In this document: in pieces, positions 50,985 through 64,000 of the stretch
How positions within the stretch are numbered: position 1 is the first letter of the stretch
Layout of the letters: the number at the start of each line of letters is the position of its first letter
Assembly (NCBI GenBank): GCA_033002965.1
Contig: JAURVB010006175.1
Coordinates: 38,379 to 102,378 of the forward strand
Source: Piper betle
Lineage: Eukaryota; Streptophyta; Magnoliopsida; Piperales; Piperaceae
DNA length: 64,000 nucleotides
Direction: 5' to 3'
Position numbers and translations under genes: made by a program
The notes under the pieces: model-generated
What the model was told of the DNA's origin: nothing
What the model saw: only the letters and a program-made list of their open reading frames with translations
Databases searched by the model: none

Positions 50985-51903
50985 CTCTGTGCCATTGCTG
51001 CCTCCGCCGCCACCACACTCTGTGGTGCCAGCGAATCTCTATTGGAACTGTTGGAATCAGCTCGGCAATCCTAACGCATCTATGATGTCGATGTGCTCGG
51101 TAGAGGTGGTGGCTCGCCGAAAATGGTTAAACAGAGGCGGTCGGTGGTGGGTGACTAGATTCGGCTGGCCTGGGCGGCGATGGGCTCTCTCTTGCCGAGG
51201 AAACCGTGGGAGGGTCGGCAATGTCAAAGCGGTGACTGGACGGCCACGGCGACGGTCGCCGGCAGCGGAATTGACGATGCAAGCACGTCGCTAGGCTCAG
51301 TGATTCCGGCGTCGTGGAGGCCGGGAGATGGCAGGGCGCTCGGGGTGTCACGGCAATGTCGCGGCAAGGCCCGGTGGCGACGATCGGCGGTAGGGGCGGC
51401 GACCACGACAAGCAAAAAGGGGTGGCGTGGCAAGGGTTTGGATGGGGAAAAGAAAATGGGTCGAGGGTTTGATTGATAGCAATATTGTAAATAAGACTTG
51501 ACTTGCCCATGTCTCGTGTCAATAATAATAACTAACTCGGAATAAATCCTAAAAAATTCATAAAATCAGAAAAAATCCCATAAAATAAAATAAACACTAC
51601 AACATCATAATGACATTCTATAACTAACAACCCACTCAAATTCCCTGTAACGCGTCTTAATGCGGTAAACAGCCTAAAACTAATTCCACGATCAACTATT
51701 TATAAAAAATTCCGATAACTCATTTTTTTCTGTTGTGTTCATGATATTATCATCATATACTTGAGTACGCATGACCCTCATAACTCAGACACTCGACTAG
51801 CGTCGACTCAGTACATGTATTCTAAAACATACTCGACTCGAACCGACGATTGAACCGATCGGTTCATAAGCATAAAACTCTGACTCAGATTGCAAGTTTT
51901 ACA
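50985..51903 (+). mobile_element. Truncated LTR fragment (right part) upstream of the E2 gene
   Basis: Closely follows 56135-56915 of the copy at 54180-56915: GGTGGTGGCTCGCCGAAAA near 51105, the GC island, then the AT-rich part and the terminal TTGCAAGTTTTACA at 51903. The left half of the LTR is missing. ORFs at 50905-51522 are island composition on both strands. Confidence 0.7.
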
Positions 51904-52973
51904 TTATGTTTATAATATGATATATTTTTTTCAAAGATGGATCATACAAGTTCATTATTAAATGTAACTGAACAAAGTAGAGGTGAAAATAATAGCAAAA
52001 ATTCGATTGCTTTAAGGAAAATATATGAACAATATATTATCAAAAAAGAGAAAAATAACATCCGGTGTATATGCCTATTTTGATAAAAAATATTAGAAGA
52101 ATGAAACATCTCTTATTTGTCCTTATTATGAAAAAAAGTTTGAGGGAATGAAAGTTATAAAACTATTCATTTACAGAGGCATATTGAAAGGAAATATCCT
52201 AATTTCAAAATATAAAGGATATAAAACATGAGTAATTAACTTTTTTGTATTTTTTTCATGTAGGTGAGCTAGATGAAGAATCAATTATTACAATATTTTA
52301 TCTTTGAAGTATATATAATATTGGACTATATTTTGATGTCAATGATTATTTTAAAGTTTTTATACATTGATCATCTTTTGTTTGACTTTAAAAATTTAGA
52401 GCATGTTAACTAAATTGGAAGTGGTTTGATATGATTATTAATGTGAAGTATAGTTCTAAATTCTTAAATATAAGAGTGACTTTTATCCTTTTTATATGTA
52501 TGTCATTTTTGGATATTTAAGATATTAAATATTAATTTTATATATAAACTTAATTAATTTTACTGTATATTTATATTTTAAAATTTTTATAAACTATAAT
52601 ATTAGTCTTACAAATACTGAAGACGTTATATTATTGATATAAAATATCAGGCACTCGGTCGATCGTTCGGTCAAATAAAAAATGTCCATGTTTGGTTTGT
52701 TTTAATTTGGTCGAATTCGGTCGGACATACTTCGGACATCGGATGGACAGACAAATTCGAACATCCGTGCCCACCCCTATTAATAATACTTGTTCATTTT
52801 TTGTAAAAGAAATGTCTTGTTTTCAACTGCAGGGTTCTTTTAGATTAAAAAAAATCGAGTTGAAGAAACTTAACAAAATCTTTTTAAACATTTTGTTTGC
52901 TTGGAGTTCAATTATTAGCCTAAAAAATATATCATACATATGATAGAATTGATGGTACAGTGGGTATAGTAGT
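51904..52973. other. AT-rich region with transposon debris, no gene seen
   Basis: Mostly AT-rich, non-coding. At 52650-52775 a short segment with repeated TTCGGTCGGACAT-like motifs ends in CCGTGCCCACCCCTA, reminiscent of the termini of small hAT-like elements, but no partner end was found. Confidence 0.35.
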
Positions 52974-54179
52974 TGTAATACCTCGATTTGGCCCCGAATA
53001 AACCGAATAAAATTGATAAATTTTATAATACTAATTCGTAACCTATTAAAATAGAGAACCAACACAAAAAAAATTACTCAAGGTGTCCAAAGACGGAACC
53101 TTCTAATGTGCATATAGCACCACAATGTATGCAAGACGCTTATAAATATGATATTTTAGATGAGTCAAATTTATAAAGGAGATAAGTTTTTAAAGAAAAT
53201 TTGATAAAATCTTTCGTGTAAATAGGGCGATGAAAATTTTATACAACCTCTATAATTATTATTATCATTTAACATTCATAGAAACATTTCTTAAGTATTA
53301 TGCCACATTTTCAGATTATTTTCATAATACATTTAAAATAAATTTCATATTTATCAGGTTGTGGGCTTGTGTGGTCTTTACATAAACCTTTCTCCTTCAA
53401 TTAAAATAATCACAAAAGCTCCTCTAACCTCTATGTTTCTTCTTCATTCCATGTACCTAGACAAGTAACATATTTTCGCATACATGAATATTTATTTACT
53501 ATCAGTTTCAGCACTCTAAGGCTTTGAGGCTTGGAGTAACCTGCACAAAATAAGTTAGATTAGATCTACATACCCCAGAGTATTCAGTTTACAAAATAGA
53601 GAAAATACAATTAGTTACAAAAACTAATAAATAGTAATAGTATCATATCATGAGGCATATGCCAATATGAGTCACATAACAAATCTCAAGGCCAGACGAC
53701 CACATTATCACAACACATAATTCATAACCTTAAATCAATACAAATAAGTCATATAGATCAAGCAGATGACAAAGTCCCCAAAGGACACAACACAAACAGC
53801 CGAAAACCCACAACACGTTGACTGACCTAGCATCTACAAGAATCCTCGTGATCTGCGCAGCTATACTAGCCAATGTCAAGCCTGTTCACCTACTTAATAT
53901 AAGAAAACATATCAGTAATGAGTGTCATCGAGTCCCAAATAACTAAGAGGAAAAAATATCAATATTGACAAATAAATAAAATACTCATCTACGAGAAACT
54001 GAAATGAAACAACAACTTCTCCACAACACACAGATCATAACCAAGTGGCCAATGACGCTTAATCATAATCACTGATATTCCATATACATGGACCGGATAA
54101 TATGTCACAACATGTAGGTAATATGGTTAACAAGGCCTAACTGATAATCATTGTAGTATTGCGTGGTCTAGATATATTC

Positions 54180-56915
54180 TATAATACCCCAAATCCGGTT
54201 CATGCTCGTGAACCGAACCGGTATATTACAGGCCCCGATTAGGTTGGCTAACCCGAACCCAACTTGTTCGGATCTAATCTTGGCGTCTTAAGATGAAGAT
54301 ACGACTCGCCATGCTTGGATGAATGCACAATACCCTAACATGATACTACATAGATGACATGCAAATTAATTTACACACCAATACAATTACGATCAACATC
54401 AATAAAAATTCTGAAATAAAACGGACAGAATTTCCCTAAAAGTATAATTAGGGACCACCCTGTCAAAATAATATATACAAACATATATGCATATATCAAT
54501 AATTTTATTCACACAGAATCTAATCTACTGTATACTCATTCTGAAACTTGGGTCTCAACCTACCTGTGAAATCTATTCACATTTCACATTATATCATCAT
54601 GTCTAGCATTTGATCACATTATTCTCAATATAATAGTATCATAAACAAAATATTAACCACTCTATCAACTGACATGTGTGTAAGAGATATTAGTGCTCCT
54701 CCATCTAGGTTGGCACATCCAACTCGTGATTATCACCTACATATAGTATAAAAACACGTCAGTAACGAGCGTTACTGGTCCAAAATATAACTATAACAAT
54801 CTGGTTATGAGAGCAAACTCTCATATGAAAGAAAACACTCGTATAGTTATCATGAACTCTCTGAAGGGCACCTACTGAGGAGCTACTGGGTTGCAGACCC
54901 GGTAGCATCCTGAACTGTTTGCTTTGCTGATGCCTTTTTCAGCATTTTTCTCATATCATTTTTCTCAAATCCATCGGGACTACATATATATCCTAAGCCC
55001 TCTCCTTAACTCCATAATTCTCTTCGCCTTGAGCACGAAGGCTGAGTACTCTCAATCAGTTGCCTTTAATACCCTTTGAACTACAAGTCCGGACATGCGC
55101 TGTACTAAACAGTACCCGTAAACCTCTACGTTCTCTGGGTGTGAGGAACTCAAACGCGGAGTTGTCAAGATCCCTTAGGAATAGAACAGTCCGCTCATTA
55201 ATCCATAGCCCACTTTGATTGTCACAACATCCGCTCATGGTACATGAAGTCAAATTCTTCATCTCTCATCTCATTAAAAATCAATAAAATTATATATATT
55301 GGCCTAAGAAGGAATTTATATAATAGGCCTAAAGGTAACTTGTGGTGGATCTTGCTTTTGAAATCACCTCGAGGGTTTATTAATCTGGAAAACTGTTCGG
55401 CTAAATGGCCCGAGTTAAGTGGGATCTGATAAAACGCCACTTAACCCATCTTGCAGGCATTAAAATAACCATACAATAGATTAGAGCATAAAAATAGAGA
55501 CGAGCCTAAACAGACCTAGTAGAAGCTCCAAGCGTGTCATCACGTTTAGACGGCGAGCTCCTACTCCGTACCTACACATCAAATCTAGAAGGTAACGCCC
55601 ACTAACTGAATGATGCATAAAACACGTCATGATCAACACACCCACAATACAACAACATCCATCACAATCAACTATCATCAGTGTAACAATAATCTTAACT
55701 CATCCTATTCATATCAATTTTATTATATTTTTCTAAGTAACATCGTGATCAATTACCATGCACAAACTCAAATTACCTCGTTATATCACTTACTATTCAT
55801 TCACTGTTAATCACATCAAGCACTTATCACTTCATCCATAGTCAAACATTTATCATGATAATTAATTAATCATAATATGTTGTGCTAACAATCATCAAGT
55901 TTAAATAATCAAATCGGAGGTAATTATACATCTCGTTGTCAACAATCGGCAACGGTTAGGGTTTCGTAGCGCGTCTAGGAGCTCGAATTCGGCCTCGTCA
56001 GCTTCTGAAGTTCGTTTGGATTCAACTAGATGAACTCCGTGGATGATCCAGCAAATTCCAGTGAATCCAATTTTTTGGTAGTTTTCCAGTAGCTTCCGGC
56101 GGCAATCGACGGCGGCATCTACTGGTTCAATAGCAAGGGTATTGGGTACCATTGGAACCAGCTCTGTGAGCCTAACACATTTATGACGTCAACATGGCTG
56201 GTAGAGGTGGTGGCTCGCCGAAAAATGGCAAAATAGAGTTGGCCACGATGGGTGACTAGATCCGGCCGGCCTAGGCGGCGATGGGCTCTGCTCCGGTTGG
56301 GGAGGGTTGTGGGTTGGTCGATAATGTCAAAGCGGTGATTGAACTATGACGGCGACGATTGTTGGTAGCAAAATCGACGACGCGAGAGCAATGCGGGCGA
56401 TGCGCTAGGCAAGGCGATCCTGCGTCCTGTTGGCTGGACGACGGCTAGGGGCGCTCGTGGGTCGATGGTCGATGGTAATATCGTAAATATGTCTTGACTC
56501 GAGTCAAAATAATAACTAGTTAGTAATAATTTCTAAAAAAAGAAAAATAGGGAAAAAATCCCATAAAATATATCACACACTATAAGACCACAATGATATG
56601 CTCTATAATTATTAGCCCACCCAAACTACCCCATAACCATCCTGACATGGTAAACAACCTAAAACTAATTCTACGATCCACTATATATAAAAATAAAAAT
56701 AAACTGGCATACTCTTATATATTCTGATAACTCATTCTTTTTTGCTATGTTCATGACGTTATCATCATACACTTAGGTGCACATGAGCCTCATAGCTCAT
56801 ACATGCGATCGGCGTCCGCTCAGTACACGTGTTCTGAAACATACTCGACTCAAAAATAACAGTCAAACCGACTGGTTCTGAATATAAAACCCTGACTTGA
56901 ATCGTAGGTTTTACA
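54180..56915 (+). mobile_element. Solo LTR, 2.74 kb, with perfect 5-bp target duplication
   Basis: Flanked on both sides by TATTC (54175-54179 and 56916-56920). It starts TATAATACCCCAAATCCGGT (TG changed to TA) and ends CGTAGGTTTTACA. It has the hairpin pair at 54760-54824, a TATA-like box at 55315, the GGTCATCACG-type block near 55535 and a GC island (55950-56460). There is no internal coding region. ORFs at 55056-55440 and 55901-56152 are conserved LTR sequence, not genes. Confidence 0.85.
54760..54824. promoter_or_regulatory. Paired hairpins in the LTR, opposite orientation
   Basis: CAGTAACGAGCGTTACTG (54760-54777) and ATGAGAGCAAACTCTCAT (54807-54824). The stems equal those of the copies at 11777 and 19742. 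In the first hairpin the loop has changed while both arms are kept. Confidence 0.55.
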
Positions 56916-58695
56916 TATTCGACGGAGGCAATAAGCCAAATAATGTTGAAATATACAAAACATGTATATAGTAGTATGATATCAAATACATATAAGATCG
57001 TCACCGAGCACCACATGTGGTACCAACCGGGCCTCTTGGTGACACCATGCATCCTATTTATCTCACGTGTAAGTCAAAATCCAAAAATATAATACATATA
57101 TCAAGTCTGGGCATGGACATGCCATATAACATTAAGTGTGACTTTGAACTGAATCTTCTAATCTTTTAAAAATTCATCAAGCCCATAGGTAGTGAGATCT
57201 AATAAAATGCCACAAACTATATTCTACGATATAAATCAAATCACGTGAGCCAAACATAAGATCACCTTGAAGAGAGTCCTAACGGATCTGAGAAGAACTC
57301 CTCGTCCTACCATAACAAGCCCAACTCTAAGTGGCCTTGTGATGCTGATAGCTACACACTCATATGCAATGAATGCATGCAATGCATGAACAGTCCTACA
57401 TGCAGTAAGGATCTACAATATGCAACATGAAATTAAATAAACACACATTGATTTGATCTAATCTGATAATCGTACTCGCACGTGAATTCTGATATCATGC
57501 AATAAATTGAACAGTTTAATAAACCATGTGTTGAAGTCATAAGTGTGATGTTAGTATATTAGGAACATCAACCGAGCTTAAACTTACGCAATTAAGATAT
57601 CAATAGATGTTGGTGTGTTGCGGGATCCAGATACTTAAACTTAAGATATCCTAATATACTAAACGGTCACACAATATTTAAATCATTATTAAAATAATCT
57701 GACTTGGTTGGTAAATTAGTTGGCAACCTAATGGTTAAATCACTAAGGCGAATTGCTATCTGAAATTTGACATATGTCGAATCAAACGAATTCAGTTAGC
57801 TTTGATGGAGTGAATTGAGATGTCATCATCACCCAAACCAACCGTGCTAATAATGATTTGTATTAATTAAATATTTTATCATTTATTATGCACAATCATC
57901 AAATGCACTGTACACAATCCAAACAATAATAAAAGTACAAACTTTATATAAAAATCAAATTTTTATAATGATTTAACATGCAAAATATATTTAATAATAT
58001 ACCAAAATGATAAGATCTATATAATTCTATCAAGACCTACATGAAACAATGCAAAATATGCAAAACAACAAAAGAAAAGTGTTTCGTGAGGAAAAGGAAG
58101 AGAAGGGGGAAGAAATGGAAGGAAAAAGAGGAGAAAGGAAAAAAGGGGGGAAAGAGAGGGGAAAAGGTGGAGAAGAAGGGACGAGGGAGGGGGGGAGGAG
58201 AAGAAATGGGGAAGAAAAGAGGGCCGGGTAGGTTTTTGGAAAACCTAGTTGTGCGCCACGGCGCATGCATGTGCATCCCGGCACCGCAATCATGAGGCCC
58301 CAATGCTGTGGTGCTGGGCCACAGAACTAGCCCAGAAGAGGAAAATGGAGGGAATGAGAGAGGAAAAGCAAGGAAAAAGAAAGGGACTAGTTAGGGAAGA
58401 CTTCTAGGGCACATTAAGGGTTAGAGGGTATGCCAAAAATGTATAGGACACGACTCTAACACGACATACAACCCTAGACTAATTAAACACCCGGACAAAC
58501 AAAAAGGTCACTACTTTGTAATTGAGGCCTTACGGATAATACTCAACGGCGGACATGCCAAATGCCTAAGTCCACAACACACGCTGGGACCCACTTAGTA
58601 CCATCACGATTGAAGTGGACTGACTGAAAGCTAATTAGGCTGAACCAAAGACAAATCAATTGTAAAAACACCGAACTAACAGCTCGGGTTTTACC

Positions 58696-59847
58696 GTGGT
58701 AATCGGTTATATTTAAAGAGTAAATAGAGGGCTTCATATTGTTTTGATAGCGATGCTTTCTTATTTTTTAATAAATAATAAAATCGTGAGATTAGGCAAA
58801 TTGCCAAACTCGTACTCATTTTTTTCTTTTTGGTTTATTTTGTCAAAAAAGTCATCCTAATTTTGAACACCTTTACGACCTATCCTTTTGTTACGCTGCT
58901 TTTTTATTTACTTCTATTAATTTGCTTGATAAAGGCTTAGAGACGGATTTTGCTTGGATGTAGTTCGATATAGTTCTCGAATCCGAAGTTCTAATAATCT
59001 TATCTGTATCATACTAATTTTATAAGTAAGATTTTCATATCAAGAGCAACATTTGGAAAATTTTAAACCTATGATAAATTTAAGGAGGGTTCAATTTGTA
59101 ATGAGGTAAGGAATTTATATATGAAGAGATAAAAACAATATTGAAGGCTAGGAAATGTGAGAGTAAATTATCTTAGTTCTTTGGCTTAAATACTAATTCA
59201 ATTATCTTGAACTGGAATATGATGATGAACCGTTCAACTTAAATTTGATTCCAATTCAAAAGTCATATTGGAGGGAAGAGGATTTGCTGGGGCACTTGCT
59301 ACAGAAAACCCGTTGTAACAATTTTTTTATTAGTTCAAATCCCTGTAATTTGTGGAGTCTGAAGGAATTAAACGTAATAAGCAGTTATATTCCACTAATT
59401 GTGACAATTAGGACCAATGATAGGACTACTAGAGTGAGCTCGTTGTAGCATTTGCTACGGCCCCTTCTCATATTTGGATTAGAGCTACAAACTACTCCCT
59501 TTGATGAAACGAAATCTCCAGCAATGAGATTCCAGAATATTATCCTTTGATAATATTGTGAACCCTTTTCAGTAGCTTCGTAATTTTTACGATAATTTTT
59601 GGGATTTTTAAGTGGTTCAAACCCTTCCCCTTTATTTTAAATTTCAAGTTGAATCCATTTAAATTGGAGCTAAGTCAAGTTCGAGTGGAGCTTAACTTAT
59701 ATATTCTCTTTAATATGACTCTAACAATTGATTTGTCAGAATACTTAATCAATGGCAGGTTTTAACTGTAGAGAATGAATGTCACTCATTAGATTTTAAG
59801 TAGTCTCATCAATGATTAAATTTCTTTGTTTGTTAATCACTTCCAAG
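58696..59847. other. AT-rich intergenic region, no gene seen
   Basis: No repeat structure or credible ORF. The 67-aa ORF at 59245 is unsupported. The last 8 bases (CTTCCAAG, 59840-59847) are the left target duplication of the next element. Confidence 0.4.
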
Positions 59848-60598
59848 CATGGTTGTAAAGTTTGGAATCATAATCAGAATCGGTTTTCGAAGGAGTCGGA
59901 ATCGGAATTGAAATTGGTCTAAATTAGATAAAATCAGTTCAATTGAATCGACTTAAATCCGTAATTTGACAACTCATAACATAAATATATAAAAATTTGA
60001 TACTAATGTAAATTTGATATTATTATGTGTATTATATTTTTCATATTTTTGGGATTTTTTAAAAATTATTTTTAATTAATTATTATTTTTTACACGAGTC
60101 AAAATTAAGTCAACTATTAATTACGAGAATTCCACTCCTGCTCTCCACCCCCACCGTCCCTGCCCTTCCTCCCCCGCTAGCCCCACCACGCCTAGACTCC
60201 CCCACCGGCCACGCCCCGCCTGGACTCCCCCTCACCGGCCCTGCCCTGCCCTGCCCCATCCCCCTCGCGCATTTGCCCCGCTCCGCCACCCTAGTCCCAT
60301 CAGCCCCCCCCCCCCCCCAACTGGCTCTACCCTCCCCCTCCGACCCCGCCCCGCCCTATCGAAGCGAAGGGGTGACAGCGGCGATAAAGGGAGAGAAGAG
60401 GTATTTCTGTTATTGTAAGCTTTAAATTCTTATTTTGCTCATGCATAAATAATTTATATAATATAAAATTATGGATATTTTAGTAATTTATCTAAAACCG
60501 ATTCAAAAGCCGATTCCACCCAAATTTGAAATGGATTCCGCCCAATCCAATTTAAATCGGCCGATTCCGAGTAGAATTGGCTGATTTTTTCAAGAGTG
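59848..60598. mobile_element. hAT-like non-autonomous element, copy 3, with intact 8-bp target duplication
   Basis: Flanked by CTTCCAAG at 59840-59847 and 60599-60606. Starts CATGGTTGTAAAGTTTGG and ends TTTTTTCAAGAGTG (reverse complement CACTCTTGA). Inside are AATCGG-type motifs near both ends, the TTAATTACGAGAATTCCACT boundary at 60117, a C-rich centre and the GCTCATGCATAAATAATTTA stretch near 60436. No transposase. Confidence 0.75.
60304..60318. repeat. Poly-C run of 15
   Basis: An uninterrupted C run in the centre of hAT-like copy 3. Its length is prone to sequencing error and slippage. Confidence 0.85.
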
Positions 60599-63500
60599 CT
60601 TCCAAGTGTATTTAGAAGAATACCCACAACTTTCAAATTAGTATGTTGAAAAGAAAAAAATCCCCAAATGGCAGTTTTGACCACATCATTGAACCATTAG
60701 GTCACTAAAAATAGTTTGTAATCATTGGTCTGGTATTGTAGGGATAGGAAAGAAGAAACGTTAAAAATAAAAGAAGGGAAAGATAGAAAGAAAGCTATTT
60801 TGGCTGGTGTCAACCAACACATTTGTTAATATTCAATCTTGTCCTAACAAAGTGAATCCATATCTACCGGTTGGGGTGTCGGTAGTGGAAGGGTTGCCTA
60901 TGAAATCCAAATGCCAAGAGGGGTGCAAGTTCGAGTCATGTAATCATGTTCTCCTTTAGATAATTATATATCGGGCTTCCTTCCTAAAAATCTCCAAAGG
61001 CTTTCCCTTGAACATAAAATCAAAGCTTTGTAAAAGAGCTACTATTTTATATGCTTAACATGTTTTTTCGTCTGAGTTTTGAGCATTTTGTCATATAATT
61101 TTATGTTTTAGAGGTAATTTAGATATTTTTAATAAAGTTATGAAATCACGGTAATTTTTAGCAAATTATATGTTTAATGTATGTTATGGTTGTTTTTGGC
61201 AAGTATAAGTATATATGTGTGAAATGATGAAAAGTTTAAACCTTCTTTGCCCTAGCGCAAGGTTGTGTATCCAGATTTCTATTTTTCATACTCGTAATTT
61301 TGGAGGACCTTGATTGTTTGAGAGATCCATAAATACTTGTTAAAGCACGACCTAAATCATCTTGCGGCAGCTAAAAACTTCTTCTTGTGCTTGCATGATG
61401 AAAGGAGATTGGATTAAGGAGAAAGACTTCTTTTCTGTGAGTTTTTCTTGAATCTTTTCTTTCTTTCTTTATTTTTGGTAATGCCTTATTTATATGCACT
61501 GAATTTTGATGAATTTTTCAAGATTTTTTACAGTAAATTCATTGTCTAGGGTTTGCAATCAATTTCAACTGCGTAGTTTGAATCAAAACTATTCCTTTTC
61601 TCTGTTTGATTGATGTATACGAATTACTTGCTCTATTTAAATTTAATACATGCGAAAGCTCGATCACCTACTATTCTTGACAGAAAAGTTGGGTTTGTAA
61701 TTAATATAGCATTACTGTTCAAAACTTGATGAATTAATGATGTAATTTGTGTAGGATAGAGATATGCTTCTGCATTCGTTAGGGAAGTTCTTAATGCATT
61801 GCTTGACTTGTAATTTCATGGAGATATAGTAATTAGATTGAATCAAGGAAAGATAGGTTGCAAATAAAATATGCTTTCTTGGTTAGTAATTTATCGCATT
61901 TATGGGTAACGACAGGTTAAACAAAACAATTAAGTGAAGTTGTAGACTTTAATTTAAGAATACATAAATAGTTTATCTTTTTTAGACATGAGATCATATT
62001 AGATTTTTTAAATTTACACTAATTTAAGAATGCTTTAAATTAATTTCCATTACAATTATTTCAATAATTAAGATGCAAGCGTTAAAAGCATAATATTCAT
62101 TTAAAAATTTATTAGTCTTTTAATTATTTATTTTTATATTTAGCCATATGAAGTTTAAGTAGTAAAACACATTTAATTACTCCAAATAGAAAGTGTAACT
62201 CGGATAAATTATATATACAAACGGTGTTCATGTATACAAGAGTCCACAACTAATCACATATATTTAGTTTGATCAATCCAAAAATATGAGTGCAAACTAT
62301 ACTAACACAATTTGTCATGTGTGACAGTAAACCAACAAAAATAATTATCAAATCAGGTACAAAAGAAAAAAATCAAATATCCAACTCTGCCAACAACTAT
62401 TAAATGGAGGTCAAATCATGTTCAAGATGAGACATCATCTAAATTTTTTGCATGACTTTCTTATAAATTCAGAGAATTTTAGAGAGTTGGTTTCGATTAG
62501 GAATTTAGCTAAGAAATTGCCCATTATAGGTTAGTTGTAGTTACAAATAAAACCTTATTATCAACCTTCTCTCTCTCAAAATATAAACTTTTTTTACGGT
62601 GAAAATTTTAGTTACTACTTTTCAATTAATTACTGCATAATTAATGTTTTTGAAATTTTCATTCACTGTCATATTTATATTATGAATATTTTTATATTTT
62701 ATTTCAAATTAATTTGACAATTAAAAAATACCCTTTTGGATTTCTCAATTCCTTATTTATAATTAGAAAAGTTATAATTACTCTCCCAGAGCAAATTAGA
62801 TTGATTATATATCTCAAAATTTTTTAATATTTAGCACCATTATCAGAATTTTACTAATTATCCAATAATCTTAAAGATTTTCTTATTATGATTATTATTA
62901 TTATTATCCCAATTCCATCTATTTACATATTAATGTATATTACCTTAAAAATAATTATTTATAATTTTAAAAATTAAATATTAAAAACAAAATATGTTTA
63001 GTAGAGTCCATATGTAAAGTATGGATTACATACAAGTATTCGACAAAAAGAAATAAATTTTGTATTGTTCATTCAAAGCTTGCCACCGGTCATAATGGCT
63101 GGAGGGGACAAATTTGTTAAATCACGTTAATACTATGAGTTATTCTTTTAAATTATTTTTTGTGTGTGCATACTCACAACTGAGGTAGCACCATCCTGCA
63201 GTTGTATATATTTATGTAATGGTGGCAATAGTTGTAAAGAGCTTTCCCTGCATCTAAATATATTTTACTTAGTATTTTTTATAAATATAATTTTAATAAT
63301 ATATTAGAATAAACCTTCATACCTTATTTGTTTTTTTTTAAATAACTTCATTTATATCTGAAATAGGTTTGTATTCTGCCTTCTCTTTCAATCCTTGTTT
63401 CACGGCGGCTTGCAACTTGTTATAACAAAGAAAAAAGAAGATTATTGACCATATCAAAATTAAGCTTAGTTTCCAACATCCTCCCTTAAGCCAAATAGAC

Positions 63501-63999
63501 TTACATTTCATGAAATATGTCATCTTTCGACCGTTAAATTGTAAATTTTGCTAAATACAAATATTAAGTATGCATTATTAATTAACACACTTATTTTTCA
63601 CAATATGATTATAGTTAATTTTACTATTTTTAAATTAAAATTAAAATATAATTATATGTCTAAGTTATCCCATAAGAATTAATAGTAAACATATTAAATC
63701 AAATATTTATTAATAAGCTAAAGCTATTATAATGCTAGAATTAGTTATAACTAGCCAAAGACCCCTCTCATGTGTGAGGTATATTTAATACTTATTAGTA
63801 ATATATATTAAGAATAAACAATATTAATTTTAGAAACATTATGATATTATTTGTAAATAAAAATAATGGATATTATTTAAATTAAAAAATATTATTATAC
63901 ACAAACTTTAAAAAATTAAATCGATTAGAATCAAACACTAAGTTTTAAATAATAATATTTAAATAAATATATAAAAATGATAAAAATTTAAATTGAGTA
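60599..63999. other. AT-rich right end, no recognised gene
   Basis: Apart from a SINE-like segment (60860-61000), the sequence is AT-rich to the window end. A small island at 63349-63420 reads on the minus strand as an ORF ending AEYKPISDINEVI before a stop. It has a possible acceptor (TTGCAAG) in front and could be a terminal exon, but I recognise no family and see no matching upstream exon. Confidence 0.35.
60860..61000 (+). mobile_element. Possible tRNA-derived SINE relic
   Basis: GGTAGTGGAAGGGTTGCC (A-box-like) at about 60880 is followed by GCAAGTTCGAGTCATG (B-box-like, GTTCGAGTC) at about 60928, a spacing typical of RNA polymerase III promoters in SINEs. No clear tail or target duplication was found, so this is tentative. 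Confidence 0.35.
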
Positions 64000-64000
64000 T

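Larger units (their letters stand above)
52974..58695 (+). mobile_element. Outer LTR, split by the LTR at 54180-56915
   Basis: Starts TGTAATACCTCGATTTGGCC and ends GCTCGGGTTTTACC. Flanks GTAGT (52969-52973) and GTGGT (58696-58700) match at four of five positions. Without the insert it is about 2.98 kb. It shares the end patterns and a GAGATCTAATAAAATGCCAC block (57196) with the other LTRs but is much diverged, so it is a related subfamily. A purine-rich tract at 58080-58230 takes the place of the GC island; ORFs there are low-complexity. Confidence 0.55.

Noticed and set aside
58030..58303. ORFs on both strands in a purine-rich tract
   Set aside because: Lys/Glu/Gly or Phe/Ser/Pro low complexity from a GGAAGA-rich stretch inside an LTR.

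Overview
This window is nuclear DNA from a flowering plant. The evidence is intron-rich genes with GT-AG junctions, five recognisable plant gene families, a chloroplast-targeted first exon, and long AT-rich intergenic tracts full of nested LTR, LINE, hAT-like and Mutator-like remnants. I cannot name the species, and I do not separate monocot from eudicot.

Layout. The left edge holds the first exon of an unidentified minus-strand gene with a transit-peptide-like start (184-435). A long-TIR Mutator-like element (913-1434) and a hAT-like non-autonomous element with an exact 8-bp target duplication (2526-3403) follow. A five-exon chloroplast glyoxalase/VOC gene lies at 5631-7300 on the minus strand. 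About 20 kb (7862-27230) is repeat-on-repeat: long LTRs without coding interior, inserted into one another and into a decayed LINE. A second hAT-like copy (27468-28270) precedes the gene-rich half.

The gene-rich half holds a ribosomal protein L34e gene (28853-30907), a group A PP2C phosphatase gene (34307-38472), an LRR receptor-like pseudokinase gene (43666-47041) and a RAD6/UBC2-type ubiquitin-conjugating enzyme gene on the minus strand (48353-50575). From 50985 repeats return: an LTR fragment upstream of the E2 gene, a nested pair of LTRs (52974-58695), a third hAT-like copy (59848-60598) and a SINE-like relic, then AT-rich DNA with no recognised gene.

The genes are independent housekeeping, signalling and metabolic genes with no operon-like relation. 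The most notable points are: (1) an in-frame TAG in the PP2C first exon, between the variable N-terminus and an otherwise intact catalytic domain, with three CACGTG cores upstream; (2) a large LTR family present here only as solo or truncated copies, several with 5-bp target duplications, carrying two conserved adjacent hairpins and a TATA-like box; (3) a sequence module shared between that LTR family and the hAT-like elements, which suggests module capture between unrelated transposon classes.
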